DNA from: Mucilaginibacter tolerans
Lineage (GTDB): Bacteria > Bacteroidota > Bacteroidia > Sphingobacteriales > Sphingobacteriaceae
Assembly (NCBI RefSeq): GCF_030519375.1
Contig: NZ_JAUMKB010000004.1
Span: 62,001 to 126,000, forward strand
Length of the DNA stretch: 64,000 bases
Direction of reading: 5' to 3'
Both the position numbers and the translations under genes were made by a program. Shown here piece after piece: positions 57,203 through 64,000 of the stretch (the stretch's first letter is position 1; each line of letters begins with the position of its first letter). The notes under the pieces were generated by a model. That model had not been told where the DNA came from and made no database searches. It was given only the letters and a program-made list of their open reading frames with translations.

Positions 57203-58138
57203 TTATTGACTGGTGTCTAATTCATCCTGCAGATCGCTACTTAAATTATCTGCGTTAACTTGTTTGCTTTCATCCATCAGAGTGTGCGAATCATTCTGAT
57301 CAACATTTGACTGGATGTAATCTTTGATATCATCAACCGACACCTGTGATAATGATTTATGCAGGAAAGAATGGTTGTGATCCTCTGGAGCACCAGTATT
57401 CTGGGTTAAGAGGATAGTTGCCCCAACTGCCAGTGTAATACAGGCTGCGGTTGCATACTTAAAGGTTTGTGAAGCAAATAGTTGCCTTACAATGCCTCTC
57501 TTCGGTTTTACAACTTCTTTCTTTTCAGCTGGTTGATTAACCGTTTTATCAAGAATGTTTGCGTTAAGCCTATCAAAATAACCCTCAGGAACAGCAAATA
57601 CCTCTACCTGGTTTAAAGCCTCTTCTACTGCAATACGGCTTTGAATGTTTTGGTTTAACTCTTCAAAGTAGCCTTTCGGTACAGAGAACGTATCCTCTGA
57701 TTTATCTAAAGCCTCCTCCACTGCAATACGGCTCTGGATATTCTGACTTAGCTCATCAAAATAACCTTGCGGTACGGTAAATGCATCTTCCGATTTATCT
57801 AAAGCCTCCTCCACTGCAATGCGGCTTTGGATGTTTTGGCTTAACTCATCAAAATATCCTTCGGGAACAGTAAATCCGGTAGTCTCTTTATCGGCAGCTC
57901 CTTCAATTGCAATACGGGCGTTGATATTGTTGCTTAGCTCATCAAAGTATTTTTCGGGCACAGCAAACCCATTTGAAGGAGAGCCAGTTTTTAATTCATC
58001 TAACTTGATATATGACACGATCTGCTGCTCCAGTTCATCAAAATAGCCATCAGGCACTGTAAACGGGTTATTTGGATTAACCTGTTTAAGTGACAAATAA
58101 TCATTAAGCCATTCTCTATTTCCTCTTTCGCTGTTCAT
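57203..58138 (-). CDS. Membrane protein with six FxVPxGYF repeats, candidate sigma-factor regulator
   Basis: From the ATG at 58138 it has 311 residues; a longer frame begins at 58165. Residues 26-207 form six tandem units of about 31 residues, each starting F(T/A/S)VPxGYFDEL, with the second having EKYF. Units three to five are nearly identical (NIQSRIAVEEAL). A single membrane helix follows (FKYATAACITLAVGATILL), then a short acidic C-terminal tail. It lies directly after the ECF sigma gene, so it may be the anti-sigma factor, though no zinc-binding anti-sigma motif is visible. Confidence 0.75.
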   Translation of the reverse strand: MNSERGNREWLNDYLSLKQVNPNNPFTVPDGYFDELEQQIVSYIKLDELKTGSPSNGFAVPEKYFDELSNNINARIAIEGAADKETTGFTVPEGYFDELSQNIQSRIAVEEALDKSEDAFTVPQGYFDELSQNIQSRIAVEEALDKSEDTFSVPKGYFEELNQNIQSRIAVEEALNQVEVFAVPEGYFDRLNANILDKTVNQPAEKKEVVKPKRGIVRQLFASQTFKYATAACITLAVGATILLTQNTGAPEDHNHSFLHKSLSQVSVDDIKDYIQSNVDQNDSHTLMDESKQVNADNLSSDLQDELDTSQ

Positions 58139-58189
58139 ATCGTTATATAGATGAATCTCATGCACAAAGGTTTAAAGTAAATTTAAAAT

Positions 58190-58744
58190 TTAATCCCTTG
58201 ATAGTAAAAATGATTCAATTTTTTTCACAGCAAGATGAAAGGAAGCCTTTAGCGCACCCACACTTGTTCCCAGCACTTCCGACATCTCTTCATACTTCAT
58301 ATCATCATAATACTTCATATTAAACACAAGGCGCTGTTTTTCAGGCAGGGTCAAGATAGCCTGCTGCAATTTCAGCTGTGCCTGATCGCCGTTAAAATAA
58401 CCCGAATCCGCCAATGTATCGGCAAGTTCGTAAGATACGTCATCCAGTGGAATGTTATTTTTTTGTTTTTTCTTGTTTAGAAATGTAATACACTCATTAG
58501 TGGCTATACGATACATCCAGGTGTACAACTGGGCGTCGCTACGGAAACCAGGCAGGTTTTTCCAAACCTTTACAAAAGTATCCTGGATCAGGTCATCCGC
58601 ATCGTCATGGTCAACTACCATCCGGCGGATATGCCAGTAGAGTTTTTGCTGGTATTTTTTTAATAGCAGGTTAAAAGCTTCATTCCGGGTCTTTTCGTCC
58701 TGGAACTTGCGTAATATTTCTGCATCATCAACCTGTACCGACAT
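58190..58744 (-). CDS. ECF RNA polymerase sigma factor
   Basis: The 184-residue protein has sigma region 2 (DADDLIQDTFVKVWKNLPGF and LYTWMYRIATNECI, residues 46-90) and region 4 (LPEKQRLVFNMKYYDDMKY and TSVGALKASFHLAVKKIE, residues 132-176). Region 3 is absent, as in ECF sigma factors. It should direct polymerase to a specific promoter set, possibly its own operon. It is followed by the repeat protein and the small exported protein in one operon. Confidence 0.95.
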   Translation of the reverse strand: MSVQVDDAEILRKFQDEKTRNEAFNLLLKKYQQKLYWHIRRMVVDHDDADDLIQDTFVKVWKNLPGFRSDAQLYTWMYRIATNECITFLNKKKQKNNIPLDDVSYELADTLADSGYFNGDQAQLKLQQAILTLPEKQRLVFNMKYYDDMKYEEMSEVLGTSVGALKASFHLAVKKIESFLLSRD

Positions 58745-58797
58745 GTATTATTATTTATGATTTACTCGTAATTATGGCGAAAATAATTAAAAATCTT

Positions 58798-59259
58798 TTA
58801 TTGTAGCAGGTCGAGCACCTGCTGCGAAGCGTTTTTGCTGTTAACTTTATCTATTACCCTTATGATTTTTCCATTTGGATCGATCACAAAGGTCGTACGC
58901 AAGGTACCCATATATTTTCGGCCGAATAACATTTTCTCAGCCCAGAGGCCATATTGTTCTACAATTATCCTGTCCGGGTCGGCTATTAGTGGAAATGGCA
59001 GGTTGAACTTCTTCTCAAATTTTTTGTGCGATTTTTCTGTGTCGGTACTTACGCCGATCACTGCAAACCCTTTGCTGAGTAACGATTGATAATTATCGCG
59101 GAAGTTACACGCCTCATTAGTGCAGGTTGGGGTGTTATCCTGCGGATAAAAGTACAGGATAACATTTTTGCCCTTGAAATCGGATAATGCAACGGTATTG
59201 CCATTTTGGTCTTTTGCTGTAAAATCGGGGGCCTTGTCACCCTCTTGTGGTATTGCCAT
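58798..59259 (-). CDS. bcp: Thioredoxin-dependent thiol peroxidase (Bcp)
   Basis: The 153-residue protein has Cys46 and Cys51 in YPQDNTPTCTNEACNFRD, the peroxidatic and resolving cysteines of the atypical two-cysteine PrxQ/Bcp class. GDKAPDFTAKDQNG is the N-terminal signature and IADPDRIIVEQYGLWAEK the C-terminal half. It reduces hydroperoxides using thioredoxin. It stands 53 bp downstream of nothing obvious on the minus strand: the upstream gene encodes a small membrane protein. Confidence 0.95.
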   Translation of the reverse strand: MAIPQEGDKAPDFTAKDQNGNTVALSDFKGKNVILYFYPQDNTPTCTNEACNFRDNYQSLLSKGFAVIGVSTDTEKSHKKFEKKFNLPFPLIADPDRIIVEQYGLWAEKMLFGRKYMGTLRTTFVIDPNGKIIRVIDKVNSKNASQQVLDLLQ

Positions 59260-59272
59260 ATTTTGTATTTTA

Positions 59273-59812
59273 CTAAGTTAGATTATTATTAGTTGGCATA
59301 GCCAATCTAAAATTTCTCGCTAAATTTTTGCTCTTAAAATAGTTAATCAGGCCGTGGAAAAAAGAAAAGCCCTCACCTCTGTAGGTATTTAATATATTTA
59401 TGCAAACGTTGCTTTCATCTAAAATTATATTAATAATCTGTTCCCTTAGATAGCCTACTTTCTTTTTGCCTCTGATCAAGTTGGGATTACCCGACGTAAA
59501 TACGATATCGGGGTATTGATCTTCTAAAACAAGCATAATGGCGTCTCTGTTTTCGTTAGGAGTTTTGCCTTTAGAGACAACTAATTTGTTCATGAAGTAA
59601 AGACTAATTATCAACCACAGATCAATTAAGACGAATAATAATTCTAAAAGCGAAAATTTTTGCCTAGCAGAAAAAAATATCACTTTCACAGATATAATTG
59701 GAAGTATCCAAGCCAAAAAATACATCATAAAATAATCAAATATTAACGAGGTATTTGATTTATAAACAATTCTTTTTCTTTGAATACTTTTATCAACGAT
59801 TATTTGTCTCAT
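59273..59812 (-). CDS. Small membrane protein of unknown function
   Basis: I do not recognise this protein. From the ATG at 59812 it has 179 residues; the frame extends 45 bp upstream, but that part overlaps the approach to the previous gene's promoter-like sequence and is less likely. It has two hydrophobic helices (MMYFLAWILPIISVKVIFF and LLFVLIDLWLIISLYF, about residues 27-70) and a C-terminal soluble domain with NPNLIRGKKKVGYLREQII. It could be a PH-domain-like membrane protein, but that is only an impression. It lies between the M23 peptidase and bcp. Confidence 0.55.
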   Translation of the reverse strand: MRQIIVDKSIQRKRIVYKSNTSLIFDYFMMYFLAWILPIISVKVIFFSARQKFSLLELLFVLIDLWLIISLYFMNKLVVSKGKTPNENRDAIMLVLEDQYPDIVFTSGNPNLIRGKKKVGYLREQIINIILDESNVCINILNTYRGEGFSFFHGLINYFKSKNLARNFRLAMPTNNNLT

Positions 59813-59865
59813 GTGGGTTAAGATAATTATAAATTCTAAACGGGGACATTCGTCCATTTAAATAA

Positions 59866-61584
59866 TTATCTGAAAAAATATGCGGAAAATTGCGAAATAT
59901 TATCCTTATTATCAGTAACGGTTAAGTCAAATATATGTTTCCCTGAAGCCAAATCCTTGTCGAACTTGTAGCTTAAAACTTTGGTTTTATAGTCCCATTC
60001 CATCAATACCCATTTGCCGTCAATTTTACCCGTATAAGTTTTTACCCCCGACATATTATCGCCAATCTTAAGGGCTATGCGCTGCATTTTGGCCATGTTA
60101 CTCCCATTTTTGATGTTGAGTGAATGAATAACAGGGGGAACGGAATCGACCCGGATATAATAATCGCCAAATGTACGTGCGCTGGCTTTAATGTAGCCAT
60201 TGTCATAAGTACCTCCTTCGCAAACGCCATTGGCATTCATAATCACCGCTTTGCCAATATTGTTGCCAATTTTTTCATCGGGTTTTATCCAGATCTGGAA
60301 AGTATCATTGATTGGCGTGAGATGATTATGCAGGTGATGAATGGCTGAATACATGCCCGGTTTGCCTGGTGAAGCAGAATAGGTAAAGTTCAGGTCATCA
60401 TACAAATTGCCTTTCGGAACCACCACTTTTAGATTGTCTGCATTAAATTCATTCTGACGGTCGTAATGGAATAAAGTTGTTCCGGTAGAGGTAGGAACAG
60501 CCGCGATTTTGGCCGTACTTGATTTTACCTTGATATTTAATGTTGATGTATTTCCAGCGACGTCTTTTACCACGTATTGCACATCATGTATAGCGTCATC
60601 AGTAAAATTAACTACCCCGCGATTTACAGATTGCGGATAGAGTGTGATCTTACTGCCCGGTAGTATAAAACATTTTTGGATGAAACGGTGCGAGCTTAGA
60701 AAGATAGGGTAATCAATATAGGCATTGATAGAATGCGTTTGATCAAAGGCAAAACGTTCAACGGCAAAGGTGTAAACGGTTGTACCATCAACTTTTAATT
60801 CGATGGAATAGATACCGTTATGATTGAATGAAGCGCTGTTCATGTCAGTTGCGGTAATTCCAAAACCGGTTTCGCCGCTTACGTTGATCACCTGGGGTTT
60901 GGTTAGATGGTAATGACCCGCCGCGCCAGCAACTGCAAAAAACTGTCTTGGTGTTTTTTCGCTGAAAGGGGCGTCACTGAGGCGATACACGCAAATGGCG
61001 CCCAAAGCAGGAGGAACATGATCGGGTATAGTCAGCCCGAATAGTTGCGGATTTATAGTTTGCTCGGTTTGGGTATCTCTTATTTCAAAATGTAAATGCG
61101 GCCCTGCTGAAGCCCCAGCATTGCCTGACCAGGCGATCACATCGTCTTTACAAACCATAACCTGTGTGGGTGGCAGTTTAAAATCAACCTCAAAACTTTG
61201 GGAGTCGTATTGCTGTTTGCGTACTATTTCCTCCAATTTTGCATCAAAACGTTCGATGTGCCCATAAACTGTCGTGAAGCCGTTGGGGTGGGTGACATAG
61301 ATGGCATTACCAAAGCCACCAAACTGGACTCTTAAACGCGATATATAACCGTCATAAGCTGCATGAACTGGGTAGCCGGTGCGGCTGTTGGTTTTAAAAT
61401 CGAGCCCTGAGTGGAAATGTTCCGGGCGCAACTCACCAAATGACCCGGCGGTGCTTGGCGGCAGGTCTAAAGGGTAGCGAAAAAAGTTTTTAGGGTACTG
61501 TTTGGTTTGAATAGGATCCTGCGCAAAACAATTAATAGCAAACCCCAGGCAGATTGTATAAAAGGGAATAGTTTTTTTAAACAT
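59866..61584 (-). CDS. M23 family metallopeptidase with C-terminal Ig-like region
   Basis: The 572-residue protein has a signal peptide (FYTICLGFAINCFAQ). The LytM/M23 domain is N-terminal: HFHSGLDFKTNSRTG carries the first His and Asp zinc ligands near residue 57, VYGHIERF follows, and GPHLHFEIRDTQ the second HxH near residue 182. Residues 220-572 are beta-rich, with DNMSGVKTYTGKIDGKWVL like an Ig/bacterial adhesion domain. It may cleave peptidoglycan cross-bridges, or act as a binding or regulatory protein. It is followed by a two-base gap to the FAH gene upstream on the same strand. Confidence 0.9.
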   Translation of the reverse strand: MFKKTIPFYTICLGFAINCFAQDPIQTKQYPKNFFRYPLDLPPSTAGSFGELRPEHFHSGLDFKTNSRTGYPVHAAYDGYISRLRVQFGGFGNAIYVTHPNGFTTVYGHIERFDAKLEEIVRKQQYDSQSFEVDFKLPPTQVMVCKDDVIAWSGNAGASAGPHLHFEIRDTQTEQTINPQLFGLTIPDHVPPALGAICVYRLSDAPFSEKTPRQFFAVAGAAGHYHLTKPQVINVSGETGFGITATDMNSASFNHNGIYSIELKVDGTTVYTFAVERFAFDQTHSINAYIDYPIFLSSHRFIQKCFILPGSKITLYPQSVNRGVVNFTDDAIHDVQYVVKDVAGNTSTLNIKVKSSTAKIAAVPTSTGTTLFHYDRQNEFNADNLKVVVPKGNLYDDLNFTYSASPGKPGMYSAIHHLHNHLTPINDTFQIWIKPDEKIGNNIGKAVIMNANGVCEGGTYDNGYIKASARTFGDYYIRVDSVPPVIHSLNIKNGSNMAKMQRIALKIGDNMSGVKTYTGKIDGKWVLMEWDYKTKVLSYKFDKDLASGKHIFDLTVTDNKDNISQFSAYFFR

Positions 61585-61586
61585 GC

Positions 61587-62198
61587 TTATTTAACGTAGA
61601 AATCAAGCATTTTCACATCTTCAATATAACCTTCCAGATGATCGCCTATTTTTACCCTACCTACGCCCTCGGGTGTGCCGGTAAAAATCAGGTCGCCTTT
61701 TTTGAGTGTGATGTATCTTGATACAAAGGCTATTATACGTTCAAAAGAGAATAAAAGGTCTTTGGTGTTGCCGTACTGGCGCACCTCTCCGTTGATATCG
61801 AGTTTAAAATTTAAATGATACAGATCGCTAAAATTGGCTTTCGGTACAAAATTGCTTACCGGTGCCGAACCATCAAATGCCTTGGCCAGTTCCCAGGGTA
61901 AGCCTTTCTCTTTATGTCGCTGCTGAATATCACGGGCCGTAAAATCAACTCCTAAACCGATCTCCTCAAAATAACTGCCGGCAAATTTTTCATTAACATG
62001 CTTCCCTTCCTTGCTGATCTTTAAAACGATCTCAATCTCGTGATGAACATCTTCGGAAAAATCGGGATGGTAAAAAGGCTTGTTATCTTTCAATATAGCC
62101 GTATCCGGTTTCATGAATATCACCGGACTGGTCGGAACAGGATTGTTTAATTCTTTAGCGTGTTCGGCGTAATTGCGGCCTATGGCAATTATTTTCAT
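61587..62198 (-). CDS. Fumarylacetoacetate hydrolase family protein
   Basis: The 203-residue protein starts MKIIAIGRNYAEHAKELNN and has VIFMKPDTAIL, DVHHEIEIVLKI (metal ligands in EIEIV) and LIFTGTPEGVGRVKIGD, the FAH-fold signature. The length is that of the short YcgM/FAHD1-like class, which act as acylpyruvate hydrolases or oxaloacetate decarboxylases. Which activity applies is not decidable here. It is followed by the M23 gene 2 bp away, an odd pairing. An inverted repeat occupies its upstream region. Confidence 0.92.
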   Translation of the reverse strand: MKIIAIGRNYAEHAKELNNPVPTSPVIFMKPDTAILKDNKPFYHPDFSEDVHHEIEIVLKISKEGKHVNEKFAGSYFEEIGLGVDFTARDIQQRHKEKGLPWELAKAFDGSAPVSNFVPKANFSDLYHLNFKLDINGEVRQYGNTKDLLFSFERIIAFVSRYITLKKGDLIFTGTPEGVGRVKIGDHLEGYIEDVKMLDFYVK

Positions 62199-62230
62199 AG
62201 TGCTTGTAAAACGCCAAAGCTAATGATTTA

Positions 62231-62344
62231 GTTGTAATGGTTGGAGTGGTTTTAATAGTTGTAGATGTCGTAATTGTAGTTCCTGGAAAAATGGTTAGCG
62301 TCGATAACGACTTGAACATCTGCAACCACTCCAACGTTTCCAAC
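62231..62344. repeat. Word-repeat inverted repeat upstream of the FAH gene
   Basis: GTTGGAGTGGTT (62240-62251) is perfectly complementary to AACCACTCCAAC (62324-62335). Outside it GTTG at 62231 pairs with CAAC at 62341, and inside it AGATGT near 62263 pairs with ACATCT near 62316 across a bulge. The left side is made of GTTG/GTTGTA words. It fills the 149-bp spacer between the T9SS-type gene and the FAH gene. Confidence 0.8.
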
Positions 62345-62347
62345 AGA

Positions 62348-62854
62348 CTATAATACCGATATCCTCTTGATCACTGATTCTGTCCCAGCAACTACTCGGA
62401 TAAAGTAAAATCCGCGCGATAGCTTGTTACTAACGGGATAAGTAAAACTTTGTTCGCCTGATCCGATTCTTTGGGAAACCAAAGTCATTACATCATTACC
62501 CAAAACGTCCATCACTTTTACAGTGACCAACGCATTGCGGGATAAAACGTATTTAACATTGATGATATCAGTAACCGGATTAGGATAAACCTGAACATCA
62601 GTAAGCAGTTTATCATCTGTGCGGATCACACTTATTTTGGCGGTAGAAGTAACGGCCGGTTTCAGTGGTGGTAGTGCCAAATGCAACCCCGTTTTTGGGT
62701 AGGAGTTTTTTGTTGTAGTGATTTTTGTTTTTGGAAGATGTAAGGTCGTATCAGACTTATTTGCCTGAAAAGCAGAGGCAATATTTATGGTTAATGCAAG
62801 CGCAAATATTGTTAACCATGAAAAAATATTAGTATAGTTTTGCCTCATGCTCAA
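62348..62854 (-). CDS. Small T9SS type A sorting-domain protein
   Basis: The 168-residue protein has a signal peptide (IFSWLTIFALALTINIASA, then FQ) and a basic Thr/Lys-rich linker up to about residue 85. The rest is the type A C-terminal sorting domain: VYPNPVTDIINVKYVL, VTVKVMDVLGNDVMTL and SRGFYFIRVVAGTESVIKRI, ending in a hydrophobic SVL. Such domains direct proteins through the type IX secretion system and are removed at the cell surface. No cargo domain is visible between signal and sorting domain. Confidence 0.88.
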   Translation of the reverse strand: MSMRQNYTNIFSWLTIFALALTINIASAFQANKSDTTLHLPKTKITTTKNSYPKTGLHLALPPLKPAVTSTAKISVIRTDDKLLTDVQVYPNPVTDIINVKYVLSRNALVTVKVMDVLGNDVMTLVSQRIGSGEQSFTYPVSNKLSRGFYFIRVVAGTESVIKRISVL

Positions 62855-63038
62855 ATTTCCTATACAAAAATAGAAATAATGTCGCTATCAATTAATAACA
62901 AAACCCTTTTAAAGAATATTTTAACAAAATTTAACAAAATGAGTTTTATTATTGAATATTTGCGCAAATTTATAATGTAAAAGACACACTAAGAGTTATA
63001 AATTTAGCAAAAAAGCTCATAACTTTTATCGTTAACAA
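62855..63038. other. Divergent intergenic region upstream of kup
   Basis: This 184-bp AT-rich spacer separates the T9SS-type gene (minus strand) from kup (plus strand) and must hold both promoters. TTTAACAAAA is repeated in tandem near 62921-62940. TATTTGCG at 62958 resembles a -7 box. No gene is visible. Confidence 0.45.
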
Positions 63039-64000
63039 ATGCATAAAGACCTTCAAAAGCTTTCTCTTGCCGGCCTTCTCATAAGTCTTGGTATCATTTA
63101 TGGAGATATTGGTACTTCTCCGCTTTACGTGTTCAAAGCCATTGTAGGCACACAACAAATATCAGAAACCTTAGTGCTGGGAGGGATTTCCTGTATTTTC
63201 TGGACGCTTACGTTACAGACGACATTGAAATACGTAATAATCACCTTGCAGGCGGATAACAAGGGCGAAGGTGGCATATTTTCCTTGTTCTCGCTGGTTC
63301 GGCGCAAGGCTAAATGGCTTATTATACCTGCAGTTGTAGGTGGTTGCGCTTTATTGGCCGATGGTATCATTACACCACCTATTACCATTTCTGCTGCTAT
63401 TGAAGGTCTTGAAGCAAAGTTTCCGCATTTGCATACGGTTACAATAGTCATTATTATTATTACAGCGCTGTTTGTCATACAGCAATTTGGTACCTCTCTG
63501 GTGGGTAAAGCTTTTGGCCCGGTGATGTTCCTTTGGTTTACTATGATGGGTGTATTGGGGCTGATGTATATTTTTCAGATGCCTTCGGTGATCAAAGCTT
63601 TAAATCCATACTATGCTTTAGTATTGCTGACCAGTAGTAATTACAATGCATTTCTCATATTAGGGGCCGTCTTCCTGTGTACAACGGGGGCGGAGGCTTT
63701 ATACTCCGATCTGGGGCACTGCGGGCGTAATAACATACGCATCAGCTGGATATATGTAAAAACCTGCCTGGTGCTCAACTATTTGGGACAAGGGGTATGG
63801 CTGTTACATCGCAACGGACAAACCCTGAATCTGAACCTTCATAATCCTTTCTATGAAATTATGCCTTCATGGTTCCTTATCTACGGAATTGGTATAGCGA
63901 CCATAGCCGCTATAATAGCCAGCCAGGCCTTAATTTCAGGTTCCTATACGTTGATCGCAGAAGCCGTGCGGCTTAACTTATGGCTAAAAGTGAAGATCAA
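63039..64000 (+). CDS. kup: Kup-type potassium transporter, 3' truncated
   Basis: The frame runs from ATG at 63039 to the window end (320 codons so far); the family has about 620-660 residues, so roughly half is present. GIIYGDIGTSPLYVFKA is the Kup/HAK signature at the first helix, with TLQADNKGEGGIFSLFSL, LLADGIITPPITISAAIEG and FLCTTGAEALYSDLGHCG as further conserved segments. It imports K+ with protons across the inner membrane. It is divergently transcribed from the T9SS-type gene. The C-terminal cytoplasmic domain lies outside the window. Confidence 0.95.
   Translation, partial: MHKDLQKLSLAGLLISLGIIYGDIGTSPLYVFKAIVGTQQISETLVLGGISCIFWTLTLQTTLKYVIITLQADNKGEGGIFSLFSLVRRKAKWLIIPAVVGGCALLADGIITPPITISAAIEGLEAKFPHLHTVTIVIIIITALFVIQQFGTSLVGKAFGPVMFLWFTMMGVLGLMYIFQMPSVIKALNPYYALVLLTSSNYNAFLILGAVFLCTTGAEALYSDLGHCGRNNIRISWIYVKTCLVLNYLGQGVWLLHRNGQTLNLNLHNPFYEIMPSWFLIYGIGIATIAAIIASQALISGSYTLIAEAVRLNLWLKVKI

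Noticed and set aside
57518..58063. Regular repeats considered as a CRISPR array
   Set aside because: The period is 93 bp, the repeats are continuous without unique spacers, and they encode an in-frame protein repeat.
62155..62343. Short minus-strand ORF rich in Thr/Ile
   Set aside because: It is a translation of the word-repeat inverted repeat plus the start of the FAH gene; low-complexity composition, no homology recognised.
63125..63478. Minus-strand ORF near the right end
   Set aside because: Antisense to the kup gene, whose signature motifs are clear on the plus strand.

Overview
The window reads as chromosome of a Bacteroidota bacterium, most likely family Sphingobacteriaceae (Mucilaginibacter/Pedobacter-like). 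The evidence is a type IX secretion sorting domain, a lipoprotein-type TamL next to TamB, TAnnTTTG-type -7 promoter boxes, weak Shine-Dalgarno sequences, moderate GC, and the protein families present. No rRNA, tRNA, CRISPR array, insertion sequence or prophage was recognised.

Region 1 (1-22.1 kb, plus strand) is a surface polysaccharide (exopolysaccharide or O-antigen-like) locus. It holds a truncated SDR epimerase, a HAD hydrolase, an FdtB-like aminotransferase, a Wzx flippase, a Wzy-like polymerase, six glycosyltransferases (one GT2, the rest GT4-like), the CapE-CapF-CapG set for UDP-L-FucNAc with an extra RmlC-like cupin inserted, a secreted beta-helix protein, a WbpV-like SDR, a DUF3467 protein, GDP-L-fucose synthase, and RmlC-RmlD-RmlA for dTDP-L-rhamnose. 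Region 3 (30.2-33.4 kb) carries the matching initiating enzymes: a WbpL-like polyprenyl-phosphate sugar-1-phosphate transferase and a WbpM-like 4,6-dehydratase. Together they suggest an undecaprenyl-linked repeat unit rich in 6-deoxy and N-acetylated 6-deoxy sugars, exported and polymerised by the Wzx/Wzy route. RmlB, Gmd and the Wzz/Wza parts are not in the window.

Region 2 (22.1-29.5 kb, minus strand) separates the two halves. It is mainly housekeeping: MiaA, CCA-adding enzyme and TsaC (all tRNA maturation), a pRiA4b ORF-3-like protein, a family 9 glycosyltransferase and DapD, with a DMF-amidase-like envelope protein at the end next to the polysaccharide genes.

Region 4 (33.4-50.3 kb) has guanine deaminase, an OmpH/Skp-like lipoprotein, GyrB, a retropepsin-like protease, TamL, TamB, DNA polymerase III alpha, thioredoxin and a DUF58 protein. 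Region 5 (50.3-64 kb) has a GMC dehydrogenase with its small subunit, ferredoxin with ferredoxin reductase, a LysR regulator, a class III aminotransferase, an ECF sigma factor operon encoding a protein with six FxVPxGYF repeats, Bcp peroxiredoxin, an M23 peptidase, a FAH-family hydrolase, a very small T9SS-sorted protein and the start of a Kup potassium transporter.

The least explained structures are non-coding. Four intergenic spacers (24.7, 28.5, 34.7 and 62.2 kb) each contain a long inverted repeat built from short repeated words, with different words but a similar architecture. A compact set of nested stems ending in a terminator-like hairpin (52.95-53.08 kb) could be a small RNA. The leader of the wbpL-like gene holds a hairpin and a possible 29-codon ORF that ends across the wbpL start codon.
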